Below are positions 37,998 through 48,791 of a stretch of DNA of 64,000 nucleotides, one piece after another. The stretch is from positions 1,426,001-1,490,000 of the forward strand of contig CAVZOY010000006.1 in assembly GCA_963777095.1 (NCBI GenBank), written 5' to 3'. The DNA is from CAVZOY01 sp963777095 (lineage in GTDB: Bacteria > Actinomycetota > Actinomycetes > Mycobacteriales > Geodermatophilaceae). The position numbers were made by a program, and so were the translations under genes. How positions within the stretch are numbered: the first letter of the stretch is position 1; each line of letters starts with the position of its first letter. The notes beneath the pieces were generated by a model. It made no database searches. It was not told the DNA's origin and saw only the letters and a program-made list of their open reading frames with translations.

Positions 37998-38099
37998 CGA
38001 TGGTCTGATCGTTATGCCTTCGTTCTCCCGCAGTGCTGTGACCGGCGTTACATTGCGGCTCGCTGCAGTGCCGGGATCTGGGCGGAGGGTGGCCGGGAG

Positions 38100-39028
38100 G
38101 TGTCGGTGAAGCGTCCGAGCATCCATCAGCTGGAGGTCTTCTGCCGGATCGTGCAGCTGGAGAGCATGGCGCGAGCCGCCGAGGAGCTGCAGGTCGCGCC
38201 GTCGTCGGTCTCCATGCAGGTGCAGGAGCTCGAACGCCGCTACCGCACCAAGCTGCTGATCCGCGGTCCCCGGCGGACGACGCCCACCCCGGCGGGAGCC
38301 GCCCTCTACAAGCAGGTCCTCGCCCTGCTGCAGGGCCTCGACGCCGTCGAGCGCGAGATCGCGCAGCTGCAGCAGGTCGAGCGGGGGACGCTGCGCTTCG
38401 CCAGCAGCCGGACGATCGGGGCCGGCCTCGTCCGGCGGGTGCTCCAGGCGTTCGAGGGCGCGCACCCCGAGGTCGACATCTCCTACTCGATCATGAAGAG
38501 CAGCCAGTCGGCCAAGACCGAGGTGCTCGAGGAGCGGGCCGAGTTCGCCCTGGTCGGCCGGGTGGGGCCGGGCTGGCCCCTGGAGGTCAAGCCGCTGTTC
38601 CAGGAGGCGATGGTCGTCGCCGTGGCGCCGGGCCACCCGCTGGCCGCCGAGGTCCGGCCCGACGCGGCCGCGCCTCGCCCGCTGCGTGCTGCTGCTGCGC
38701 GAGCCGCCCGTGCTCGGACACAAGCGCATCCTCGGCATGCTGGAGGAGGCCGGCGTCCGCCCGGAGATCTGCGAGCTCGGCAGCACCGAGGCGGTGAAGT
38801 CCGAGGCCGTCGCGGGCCGCGGGGTCGCCGTCCTGCCGCGGACCACGGTGGCCGACGAGATCGCGGCCGGAACGCTCCGGGCCTGCGACGTCGCCGGCTT
38901 CCGCCCCGCACCGGACGGTCTACCTGACCTGGCTGTCGCGCATGCCGCTGTCGCCGGTCGCGGAGTCCTTCGTGCGGCTCGTGCGTGGTCTCGGCGAGGG
39001 GGACGGACCGCTCGAGCGGTCGGCCTGA
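38100..39028 (+). CDS. LysR-family regulator, two frameshifts
   Basis: 308-residue regulator. N-terminal winged helix: FCRIVQLESMARAAEELQVAPSSVS. The effector domain has GTLRFASSRTIGAGLVRRVL and ALVGRVGPGWPLEV. Breaks lie near 38675 (after a Val-Arg-Pro-Asp stretch) and near 38918; one extra base at each restores VLLLREPPVLGH and TVYLTWLSRMP. Start GTG 38100 or GTG 38106. Same strand as the CoA-transferase cluster, which it may regulate, perhaps sensing a pathway intermediate. Confidence 0.75.
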
Positions 39029-39179
39029 GCGCGCATCGGCCCAGGTCGGGCCGCGGGTTCAGGATTTCCGGAAGCCTGCTTAGACGAACTGATTGTTGTC
39101 CCCGTCACACCGCCCCTGCAAACGTGATCTTCATGACGAGGTCGCTGCGGTGGGGACGGACCGCCGGGGGAGGGGGCGC

Positions 39180-40384
39180 GTGAGCGCGCTCGCGGGAGTG
39201 CGTGTCGTCGAGCTCGCCAACTACGTCGCCGGGCCCTACGCCGGCGCGCTGCTGGCCGACCTCGGGGCCGACGTCGTCAAGGTCGAGGTGCCGCCGCGGG
39301 GCGACCCGTACCGCGGCTGGGCCACCGGCAACTACAGCGCGATGTTCTGCTCGCTCAACCGCAGCAAGCGCAGCATCCTCGCCGACCTCAAGACCGAGCG
39401 CGGCCTGGCGGTGGCGCAGGCGCTGGTCGACCGCGCCGACGTCGTGCTGGAGAACTCGCGCGTCGGAGCCATGGACCGCCTCGGCCTCGGCTACGAGCAG
39501 GTGCGGTCGCGCAACCCCCGCCTGGTCTACTGCTCGATCACCGGCTTCGGGCTCGAGCGGCCCGGACGCCGCCCGCCCCGGCTACGACACCGTGGGCCAG
39601 GCGACCAGCGGGCTGATGAGCCTGCTCACCGACCTCGACGACCCGCAGCCGATGGGCATCTCGCTGTCGGACCACCTGGCCGGCATCTTCGCGGCCTACG
39701 GGGTGCTCGCCGCGCTCGCCGCCCGGGAGCGGACCGGCGAGGGCCAGCGGGTCGACACCTCCCTGCTGCAGTCGTCCACGTCGTTCCTGGCCGAGAACAT
39801 GGCCCGCTTCCTGCACGACGGCGCGAAGCCCCCCACCCGGCGCACGCGCGCCCGCACCGCGCAGGTCTACGCGGTCAAGGACCGCGACGGCAGGCCGTTC
39901 GTCGTGCACCTCAGCTCGCCGGACAAGTTCTGGCGGGGCCTGCTGACCGCGATCGACCGCACCGACCTCCTCGACGACCCGCGGTTCGCCGACCGCGCCG
40001 CGCGCATCGCGCACCGCGAGGACATCCAGGCGTTGCTCGACGACCGCTTCGCGACGGCCTCGCGCGAGGAGTGGCTGGCGCGGCTGAGCGCGGCCGACGT
40101 CCCCTCGGCGCCGCTGAACTCGCTCGCCGACGTCGTCGAGGACGAGCAGATCCGGCACCTGGGGCTGATCCGCGAGGTCGAGCACCCGACGCGAGGGCCG
40201 GATGCGGCTGCTCGGCAGCGGGGTCAACCTGCACGGCACCCCACCACCATCGGGCCGGCGCCGCTGGCCGGCGAGGACACCGCGGGCGTGCTCGCCGAGC
40301 TCGGCCTGCCCGAGGACTACCTCGACGACGCCCCCGAGCCGCGTCAGCGCGACCCCGGCCGGCATGGGGGCGACGCCGCGATGA
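39180..40384 (+). CDS. CaiB/BaiF-family CoA transferase 1, about four frameshifts
   Basis: Type III CoA transferase, about 400 residues corrected. ALAGVRVVELANYVAGPYAG and LGADVVKVE mark the N-terminus. The catalytic Asp is expected in GYDTVGQATSGLMSL. Breaks: near 39570, 40195, 40330 (extra base) and 40250 (a missing C in ACCCCACC). The corrected end is a TGA at 40382-40384 overlapping the thiolase start. Activates or swaps CoA onto a carboxylate; acceptor unknown. Start GTG 39180 behind a GGGAGGGGG ribosome site. Confidence 0.75.
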
Positions 40385-41550
40385 CCTACGGACGCAGCGC
40401 CGCCATCGTCGGCGCGGCCCACTCGCAGCTCGGCGAGGTGCCCGGATCCACCGCGATCGGCCTCATGGCCGACGCGGCGGTCGCGGCCGTCGCCGATGCC
40501 GGCCTCACCAAGCGCGGACATCGACGGCATCGTCGTCCGCGGCCCGGACGACGAGTACGCCTTCCAGCAGCAACTCGGCGAACGGCTCGGCCTCGACGCC
40601 GCGTTCAGCACCAGTCTCGACAACGGGGGCGCCAGCCAGACGCTGGCCGTCGTCCTCGCCGTCGCTGGCGATCGAGGCGGGGCTGGCCACCACGGTGCTC
40701 TGCGGCTACGCCCGCAACTCGTGGTCCCGCACCCGTCGCCCGGGCAGCCGCCGGGCGCGGATGAACCAGGCCACCCACAACCGCAGCCGCGAGTGGCGGG
40801 ACTCCTTCGGCTACTTCGGCGAGCCGGCCACCCACGCGCTCGGCGCGCAGCGGCACATGGCGATGTACGGCACGACCAAGGAGCACCTGGGGCACGTGGC
40901 GGTCTCGGTGCGCGAGCACGCCACCCGGAACCCGCACGCGCAGATGCGCAGCCCCCTGACGATGGAGGAGTACCTGGCCGGACGGCCGGTGACCGATCCC
41001 TTCGGCGATCTACGACTGCTCGCTGCGCACCGACGGCTCCGGCGCGGTCGTGGTGACCAGCCTCGACCGGGCCCGCGACCTGCCGCACACGCCGGTCGTC
41101 GTCCGCGGCTTCGGCAGCTCCAACAACCTGCAGGGCTGGACGGTCGACGACCACATGGTCGAGACGGCGGCCAAGGCCAGCGGGGAGCGGGCCTACCGCA
41201 TCGCGGACGTCGCACCCGCCGACATCGACACCGCGCAGCTCTACGACTGCTTCACCTACATGGTCCTGGCCCAGGTCGAGGACTACGGGTTCTGCGCGAA
41301 GGGGGAGGGTGGGGACTTCATCGCGGACGGCGCCCTGCGGCTCGACGGCGCGATCCCCACGAACACCTCCGGTGGGCAGCTCTCGGAGGGCCACGTCGAG
41401 GGGATGCTCCAGGTGGTCGAGGGCGTCCGCCAGCTGCGGCACGAGTACCCGGCCGAGCGGCAGGTGCCCGACGCGCGGCTGGCCCTGGTCAGCGGCCACG
41501 GCGGCAACACCGTCTGCCACACCACGCTGATCCTGGAGCGCGGCGTATGA
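40381..41550 (+). CDS. Thiolase-fold lipid-transfer-like protein, three frameshifts
   Basis: 388-residue thiolase-superfamily protein. Seen are AAIVGAAHSQLGEVPG at the start, EPATHALGAQRHMAMYGTT, IADVAPADIDTAQLYDCFTY and the C-terminal SGHGGNTVCHTTLILERG. The usual N-terminal catalytic Cys is replaced (DNGGASQ). Breaks near 40515, 40668 and 41007, each one extra base. It is coupled to a DUF35 partner by ATGA, as Ltp-type retro-aldolases are. A carbon-carbon cleaving role on a CoA ester is a reasonable guess. Confidence 0.7.
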
Positions 41551-42008
41551 GCGCCGGCGCCGCGGAGCCGGTGACGACGACCGACCCGGTGCGTCCCCGT
41601 CGCCGGCTGCCGTCGCCGAGTCCGGAGTCGCAGCCGTTCTGGGACGCGTGGCCCGCCACGAGCTCGTCGTCCAGCGCTGCGGGGCGTGCGGCCGGCTGCT
41701 GGTTCCCGCCGGCGAACCGCTGCCAGCACTGCTGGAGCGACCGGTTCGCGTGGACGGCGGTGAGCGGCCGCGGCCGGCTCTACAGCTTCACCGTCTTCCG
41801 CCGCGCGTACGCGGCGGAGCTGGCCGACCAGCTGCCCTACGTCGTCGGGGTCGTGCAGCTCGACGAGGGCCCGCGGCTGATCACCAACGTCGTGGGCTGC
41901 GCGCCCGAGGACGTGCGGGTCGACATGCCCGTCGAGGTGGTCTTCGAGGACCTCGCGGACGGCGTCGTCCTGCACGCCTTCCGCCCCCGGGAGTCGCCGC
42001 CCGGCTGA
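41547..42008 (+). CDS. DUF35 OB-fold/zinc-ribbon protein, two frameshifts
   Basis: About 153 residues: a rubredoxin-like zinc knuckle (CGACG and CQHC, read in different frames) followed by an OB-fold (GRLYSFTVFRRAY, PYVVGVVQLDEGPRLITNVVG). Breaks near 41650 and 41702. DUF35 proteins partner thiolase-like proteins, and its ATG overlaps the thiolase stop. Likely delivers the CoA ester to, or completes the active site of, that partner. Confidence 0.75.
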   Translation: MSAGAAEPVTTTDPVRPRRRLPSPSPESQPFWDAWPATSSSSSAAGRAAGCWFPPANRCQHCWSDRFAWTAVSGRGRLYSFTVFRRAYAAELADQLPYVVGVVQLDEGPRLITNVVGCAPEDVRVDMPVEVVFEDLADGVVLHAFRPRESPPG

Positions 42009-42053
42009 CCGACGCCCGATCCCGAGCAACCCACCGCCCCGTCCGGAGGACCC

Positions 42054-42920
42054 ATGGCAGAGATCGTCTCGCTCGTCGGCACCACCCATCACCCCTGGTA
42101 CCACAAGAAGACCTCGGCGTCCCGAGCACGAGCTGACCGACGACGCCCGCAGCCTGCTGGCCTGGTCGGAGCGGGTGCAGGAGTCCTTCGCGCGGACCAA
42201 CCCGGACGCCGTGGTGATCGTGGCGAGCGACCACTTCCACCAGTTCTTCCACAACAACATGCCGCAGTGGATCGTCGGCCGGATGACGTCCTACCAGGGG
42301 ACGTTCTACAACGAGGTCCGCGAGTTCGACCTGCCCCGCGTGCAGCTGGGCGGCAACCGGCAGCTGTCCACGGACATCATCGAGGCCGGCTTCGACGCAG
42401 GGCTTCGACTTCGCCTTCTCCGACGAGATGCGCCTCGACCACGCGTGCGTCGTCCCGAGCCTGATCAGCCAGCCGTCCCTGGACATCCCGGTCGTGCCGG
42501 TGCTCACCAACTGCGGCGCGCCACCGATCCCGAAGGGGCAGCGCTTCGTCGCGCTCGGCCCGGCGCTGCGCACGGCCATCGAGGGCTCCAACGCGGTCGA
42601 GCGGGTCGCGGTCGTGGTCAGCGGCAACCTGTCGCTGGAGGTCGGCGGCCCCGAGCAGATGATGCCGTACTCCGTCGACCCGGACTTCGACGTCGCGGCC
42701 ATGGACTGGCTGGTCAACCGGGACTTCGACGTCCCTCGTCGCCGAGTCCACCTACGAGCGGCTGATGACGCACGGCAACACGTCGTTCCAGTTCCTGAAC
42801 ATGATCACGATGGCCGCCATGCAGGACGACATGCAGGTCGTCCACGCCGAGGCCATGAAGCGCAAGGGGTCCCCGGCGCCGTGCTTCATCTACGAGAAGG
42901 TGGAGGCGGCGGACCGGTGA
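42054..42920 (+). CDS. ligB: LigB-type extradiol ring-cleavage dioxygenase, catalytic subunit, three frameshifts
   Basis: 287-residue class III extradiol dioxygenase. Metal-site His region GTTHHPWYHKK is at the N-terminus, then VVIVASDHFHQFF (a LigB hallmark), EMRLDHACVVPSL and SGNLSLEVGG. Breaks near 42117 (TCCCGAG), 42405 (GGGCTTC) and 42733; each is one extra base. The protein cleaves catechol-type rings next to a hydroxyl. It is followed with GTGA overlap by a LigA-like domain gene, so the order B-A resembles gallate dioxygenase rather than ligAB. Exact substrate unknown. Confidence 0.75.
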
Positions 42921-43318
42921 TCGACCACTACGCCGTCAACAAGTTCCTCTACGACACCGACCGCAACCCGGAGTTCGTCCAGCGCTACATCGACGACCCC
43001 GAGGGCTACGTCGACTGGTACTTCGCCGAGCGGATGAGCCGGCTGCTCGACAACGAGAGCGAGGCCTCCGACGTCCGGACGCCGGACGACGCGACCCGCA
43101 CGGCGCTGGCGACCTACGACTTCGCCACGCTGTACGGCGAGGGGGCCCACCCGTTCATCCTGTGGACCCTCATGCTGCCGGTCATCGAGGCCAAGCTGGC
43201 CTCCGGCGAGTTCGAGACGCCCACGGCCCCCGACGGGGCGCGGCTGGAGAACCGCGCCCCGATGGCCTACTACCGCGAGCGGATCCTGCCCTCCGGCCGC
43301 CCGTACTTCCGGTACTGA
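42917..43318 (+). CDS. ligA: LigA-like subunit of the extradiol dioxygenase
   Basis: 133-residue helical protein: AVNKFLYDTDRNPEFVQRY starts the LigA-type domain, with ALATYDFATLYGEGAHPFIL near residues 68-87. LigA domains cap the active site of LigB-type dioxygenases. Start GTG 42917 overlaps the LigB stop; a fused protein would need only one indel here. The C-terminal 40 residues (PMAYYRERILPSGRPYFRY) are not part of the usual domain. Confidence 0.65.
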   Translation: MIDHYAVNKFLYDTDRNPEFVQRYIDDPEGYVDWYFAERMSRLLDNESEASDVRTPDDATRTALATYDFATLYGEGAHPFILWTLMLPVIEAKLASGEFETPTAPDGARLENRAPMAYYRERILPSGRPYFRY

Positions 43319-43333
43319 GGGACGGGGTCGGCC

Positions 43334-44458
43334 ATGCCCAGCGGTCCGCTCGCCGGCGTCACGGTCGTCGAGAACGCGTCGTACATCAGCGGTCCCTACG
43401 CGGGCCTGCTGCTGGCGCAGCTCGGCGCGGACGTCGTCAAGGTCGAGGCCCCGGGCAGCGGCGACCCGTTCCGCCGGTGGGGAGGGACGTCGTCCGCACG
43501 GCGCACCCGGCCGCAGTTCGCCGCGCTCAACCACTCCAAGCGCAGCGTGGCCCTCGATCTGCGCGAGCCCGCCGGGCGTGCGGCGTACCTGGACCTCGTC
43601 GCGGACGCCGACGCCCTGGTGGAGAACTTCCGCCCGGGCACCCTCGACCGGCTCGGCGTGGGGGAGGCGACGGTCCGCGCACGCAACCCCGCGGCTGGTC
43701 TACTGCTCGGTGACCGGGCTTCGGCCCGGCCGGCCCGTACGCGGCCCGGCCGGCCTACGACGCGATCGTGCAGGCGACCTCGGGGCTGTGGAGCCTGCTC
43801 TCGCCGCTGTCGCGCCCGCGGGCGGTCGGGCCGGCGATGTCCGACACGCTCGCCGGACTGCACGCCGCTCTGGCGGTGGTCGCGGGGCTGGCCGGGGCCG
43901 CGCGCGACGAGCGGGCGCCGCTCCGGTTCGACGTGAGCATGCTGGCCGCGTCCCTGGGCCTGGTCGGCGCTCAGCGTGGCCACCTTCGCCGAGTCCGGCG
44001 AGGTGGAGGGGCCGTACTCCCGAGGCCGGCGGTCGCACTCGATCGGGCTGCGGGCCGGTGACGGGCGGCCGCTCGCGGTGCACCTGTCGTCGCCCGGAGA
44101 AGTTCTGGGTCCGCCTGACCGACGTGGTCGGCCGGCCGGACCTGCGGGACGACGAGCGCTTCGCGACCTACCCGGCGCGGCTCGCCGCACTTCGACGACC
44201 TGGTCGCCGAGCTCGAGTCCGCCCTCGCGGACCGGCCGCGCGAGCACTGGCTGACGCTGCTGCACGAGGCCGACGTCCCCGCCGCGCCGATCAACACGAT
44301 CGACGAGGTCGTCCGTGACCCGCACGTGCACGAGACCGGTCTGCTCCGGCGAGGCCACCGGTCCGGCCGGTGAGCACTTCCTCGTCCCCCGCGGCGCCAT
44401 GGCGTTCGCGGGCGACTCCGCCGCGTGCTCGATGGAGGTGCCAGTGCTGAGTGCGTGA
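43334..44458 (+). CDS. CaiB/BaiF-family CoA transferase 2, about six frameshifts
   Basis: Second type III CoA transferase. LAGVTVVENASYISGPYAG and LGADVVKVEAPGSGDPFRRWG begin it. The catalytic Asp is expected in AYDAIVQATSGLWSL. ADRPREHWLTLLHEADVPAAPI is near the C-terminus. Frame breaks occur near 43692, 43730, 43970, 44098, 44190 and 44345, so the 3' end is uncertain; the chosen TGA is 44456-44458. Paralogue of 39180-40384. Confidence 0.65.
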
Positions 44459-44548
44459 TCAGACCGCGCCCGACCGCCGCCATCGGCCGGTCAGCGGCGC
44501 AGCAGCAATCAGTGCATCTGTTCCACGAGACGGCTGGAGGGCCGCGAG

Positions 44549-45666
44549 ATGAATCAGCGCAGATTTCTCCTTCTCCCCGCGACGGTGGTGACCGCGATGG
44601 TGGTCAGCGCCTGCGGCGGAGGGGACGACGAAGGCAGCCAGGGCTCCGCCACCGGCGAGGGCACGGAGAACGGCGTCGTCGTCCAGATGGACGGCGAGAG
44701 CCGGGAGGACTACCTCGGACGTCTCTACGACGCGGCCAAGGAGGAGGGCGACGGTCGCCTACTACCAGTCGGCCGAACGACGACGAGCTCCAGGCGATCA
44801 TCGAGGCCTGGGGCACCGCCTACCCCGACGTCGAGTTCGAGCCGGTCAGCGCCAGCAGCGGCACCATCCTCGAGCGCGCGCTGCTCGAGGCGGAGTCGGG
44901 CAACGTGAAGGGCGACGTCTACGGCGGCTCCGCGGCCGACCAGGACCAGCTCGCCCAGATCGACGCGCTGGCCGACTACGACGCGGTGAACGAGGAGGAC
45001 GTCCTCGAGCAGTACCGCATGGACGGCCCCTACGTCGCCACCGGCTATCTCTCCTACCACCCGGCGTTCAACGTCGACCAGATCACGGAGGAGGAGCTGC
45101 CGACCGAGTGGGAGGGCTACTGCGAGCCCGAGTGGAAGGGCAAGTTCGCCATCGACCAGGAGGGCGGCGAGTGGGCCACCGGCATCCTCACCGCGATGGG
45201 CGAGGAGGAGGGCACCGCGCTCCTGGAGTGTCTGGCCGCCAACGAGCCCCGGCTGGTCCGCGGGTCGACCAACCGCACGGAGCTGCTGGCCTCGGGTGAG
45301 TTCCCGGTGATGCTGGACGGCTACGGGCACCGCCTCTGGGAGTTCGAGCAGGAGGGGTCGCCGATCAAGACGCAGGCGACCAGCCCCGAGCCGCTGACCG
45401 TCGTGCTCGACATGGCCAGCGTCTTCGCGGACGCGCCGCACCCGAACGCCGCGCGGCTGCTGCTGGAGTTCTTCCTGACCGAGGAGGGCCAGCAGGTCTT
45501 CCTCGACCAGAACAAGGGCGGCACGCTCGCGTCCACCGAGGCGCCGTACGCGGAGTACCTGGCGAACAACGAGACCACGATCCTCGGCCCGGAGGAGGCG
45601 GACTTCGAGGCCGGCTTCCAGGCCTTCGTGGACATCTTCCTCGGCGGCGAGGTCCCGGCTCCGTGA
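44549..45666 (+). CDS. ABC transporter substrate-binding lipoprotein (SBP 3), two frameshifts
   Basis: 371-residue iron-type binding protein. Signal peptide with lipobox VVSAC, then an acidic linker. Core blocks: DELQAIIEAWGTAYPDVEFE, ALLEAESGNVKGDVYGG, RLLLEFFLTEEGQQVF. Breaks near 44752 and 44784 in the first strands; one extra base each gives VAYYQS-NDDELQ. It heads the second ABC transporter. Acidic protein; ligand unknown. Confidence 0.8.
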
Positions 45667-45695
45667 GCCGGCACCGCCGCACCCGCCACTGATCC

Positions 45696-45738
45696 GTGCG
45701 GTGCGGCGCCGTCCCTCCGGGCCGGCGCCGCACCGCAC
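45696..45738 (+). other. 16-bp perfect hairpin between SBP 3 and permease
   Basis: GTGCGGTGCGGCGCCG (45696-45711), 11-nt loop, CGGCGCCGCACCGCAC (45723-45738). Same place in the operon as the hairpin at 15693-15730, suggesting both transporters use it to favour binding-protein expression. Confidence 0.65.
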
Positions 45739-45784
45739 CTTCCGGCAGCCCGCACAACCCGACGACGAGGTCCGAGGTGGCAGC

Positions 45785-47592
45785 GTGACGACGCAACTGG
45801 ACAGTCCCGAACAGCTGGCCGCGCTGCGGTCACCTGTCGATCCGCCACCGAAGGCGCAGCGCCGGTCCCGCTTCGTGCCGAAGGACCCGAAGACCTACAT
45901 CTTCCTGGCGGTGGCGGCGGTCCTCCTGTGGGAGATCGCCATCCCGCTGCTGATCCTGCTCTGGGGGACGGTCAGCGGAGCCCGCCCCGGCTCAGGACGA
46001 CTACTTCTCGCCGTCGTCGTTCACGCTCGACAACTTCGAGCGGGCCTTCGCCGGGTCCCGGCTGACCGACACGCTGTGGGACACGTTCCTCTTCGCGACC
46101 GGCACCACCGTCGTGGCGTTCGTGCTGGGCACCTACCTGGCCTGGATGGTCGAGCGGACCAACACGCCGCTGCGCGGGTTCATCACGCTGATGATGGTGC
46201 TGCGGCTGATCCTGCCCGGCATCCTCACCACGATCTCGTGGATCTTCCTGGCCAGCCCGCGGATCGGGACGCTGAACATCTGGCTGCAGTCGCTGTTCGG
46301 GCTCGACGAGCCGCCGCTGAACATCTACTCCATGCCCGGGATGATCTGGGTCGAGGCCATGGACATCCTGCCGCTGGTCTTCCTGCTGATGAGCGCGGCG
46401 CTGCGGTCGATGGACCCCTCGCTCGAGGAGGCGTCGCTCGTCGCCGGCAAGGGCCTGATCCGCACCACCCGGAGCATCACCCTGCCGCTCGTCCTGCCCG
46501 CGATCCTGGCCACGCTGATCCTGCTGTTCATCCGCGGCATCGAGACCTTCGAGGTGCCGGCGCTCATCGGCATCCCGGCGCAGCGGTTCACCTTCGTCGT
46601 GGAGGTCTGGCGGCAGAGCTCCACCACGCCCAGCGACTTCGGCGTCGCCGCGGTGTACGCGACGCTGATCCTGGCGTTCTGCTCGTGCCTGCTGTGGTTC
46701 TACAACCGGGCCACCCGGCACGCGGACGCCTTCGCCGTCGTCACCGGCAAGGCGTTCCGGCCGCGGCGCACCGACCTCGGTGCCATGCGGTGGGTGACCT
46801 TGCTCGAGCGCGCTGCTGATCATCGCGCTCTCGCTCGGACTGCCGCTGATCATCCTGGTCTGGGCGAGCTTGTACCCGCCGTTCCGCGGCTTCCAGCCGA
46901 TCACCGCCGAGGGCTTCTCGCTGCTGTCCCTCGACAACTACCGCGCGATCCTCGACAACGACCTGGTCACGCGGGCCTTCGTCAACTCGACGATCCTCGG
47001 CATCGGCTCGGCGGCGACCGTCGTCCTGCTCATGACGATCGTCGCGTGGATCACCGTCAAGACCGACATCAAGGGCCGCAAGTGGCTCGACCACCTCTCC
47101 TTCGCGCCGATCGCCATCCCCGCGGTGGCCATGGGCGTGGCCTTCCTGTGGCTCTACCTGACGGTGCCGATCCCGGTCTACGGGACGATCTGGATCCTCT
47201 TCCTGCTCTACATCGCCCGCTTCACCGCGGTGGCGCTGCGGATCATGTCCGCCTCGATGACCCAGCTGAACAACGAGCTGACCGAGGCCGCCGAGGTCGC
47301 CGGTGCGAGCTGGTGGCGGTCGTTCCGGACCATCACGATGCCGTTGCTGCGCCCGGGCATGCTCGCCGCCTTCATCTTCGTGCTGGTGCACGCCTACCGG
47401 GAGCTGTCGGCGTCCCTGCTCGTCTACTCGTACGGCAACGAGCCGATCGGCGTCGCGATCTTCGAGATCTGGGAGAACGGCAGCCTACGGCCTGCTCGCC
47501 GCCTTCGGCATCCTCGTCGATCCTCGCCCTCACGATCTTCTCGGTCGTCGCCACGCCTGATCAGCAGCCGGTACGGCGTGAAGGAGGAGTAG
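45785..47592 (+). CDS. ABC transporter permease, fused FbpB-type, five frameshifts
   Basis: 600-residue double permease. EAA loops: EEASLVAGKGLIRTTRSITL and TEAAEVAGASWWRSFRTITM. Membrane stretches include FVLGTYLAWMVERTN and IAIPAVAMGVAFLWLYL. Breaks near 45985, 46812, 47485, 47521 and 47556, all single extra bases; the corrected end is KEE at TAG 47590-47592. Start GTG 45785 with GAGGT about 12 nt upstream. Paralogue of 15796-17551. Confidence 0.8.
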
Positions 47593-47652
47593 CGGACCGC
47601 CGTCACCCGGTCCGATCCCGCCGCCCGATCCGTCCCCGCTGAGGAGCACGCC

Positions 47653-48791
47653 ATGTCCATCCAGGTGACCGACCTGCTGAAGACCTTCGCCGGCGGCAGC
47701 GTCCGCGCCGTCGACGAGATCAACTTCTCCGTGCCGACCGGCTCGGTGCTGACCCTGCTCGGCCCCTCCGGCTGCGGCAAGACGACGACGATGCGCTCGA
47801 TCGCCGGGCTGGAGAAGCCCGACGGCGGCAGCATCGCCATCGGCGACCGGGTCGTGTACGACGCCGCGCAGCGGGTCAACCTGCGGCCCAACCAGCGCAA
47901 GGTCGGGATGGTGTTCCAGTCCTACGCCATCTGGCCGCACATGACCGTGTTCGACAACGTCGCCTATCCGCTCAAGGGCCAGGCCGACCGGGCCACGATC
48001 AAGGAGCGCAGCATGGCGGCGCTGCGAGCTCGTCGGCCTGGACCACCTCGCGAGCCGCCGGGCGCCGAACCTCTCCGGTGGCCAGCAGCAGCGCGTGGCG
48101 CTGGCCCGGGCCCTCGTCGCCCAGCCGGAGGTGCTGCTGCTCGACGAGCCGTTGTCGAACCTCGACGCCAAGCTGCGCGACCAGATGCGCAAGGAGATCC
48201 GCGAGCTGCAGCAGCGGCTGGGCATCACGACCCTCTACGTCACCCACGACCAGTCCGAGGCGCTGGCGATCTCCGACTTCGTGGCCGTGATGTCGCAGGG
48301 GCACATCGTCGACTTCGGCGAGCCCGAGCGGATCTACTCGCGGCCGGCCTCGCGGGCCGTGGCCGAGTTCATCGGGATGGCCAACGTCGTGGAACTCACC
48401 GAGATCCGCGCCGAGGGCGGCGCGTGGATCGGGGAGTCGACCCTCGGTCCGATCTCCATCGACCAGCCCGGCAAGCCACCGTCGACCTGCAGCGTGCTGA
48501 TCCGCCTGGAGGACCTGCACTTCGTCGGCGAGGAGGAGGCCGGGCCGGCCCAACGTGTGGCCGGGCCGCGTCGTCTCGGCGATCTACCTCGGCAGCTTCT
48601 GGGAGTGCGAGATCGAGGTGAACGGGCAGCGGTTGCGGACGCACGTCCCCCGTCGGCAGCGGCCGTCCGAAGGGCAGACCGTGCACGTCGCGGTGCCGCC
48701 GGACCGGCTGTACCTCCTGCCCGAGGACGACCGCGGCCCGATCACCGGCACCGGCACGGAGGGCGACGAGGTCGCCGAGAAGAGCGCCTGA
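47653..48791 (+). CDS. ABC transporter ATPase, FbpC-like, two frameshifts
   Basis: 378-residue ATPase of the second transporter. Walker A GPSGCGKTTTMR, signature LSGGQQQR, Walker B LLLDEPLSNLD, H-loop YVTHDQSE and a C-terminal TOBE region. Breaks near 48022 (just before the signature) and 48548. Its TGA overlaps the next ATG (TGATG). Confidence 0.85.

Noticed and set aside
38000..38012. Additional FadR-like operator upstream of the LysR gene (ATGGTCTGATCGT)
   Set aside because: Only one half-site matches; the ACC half is absent.
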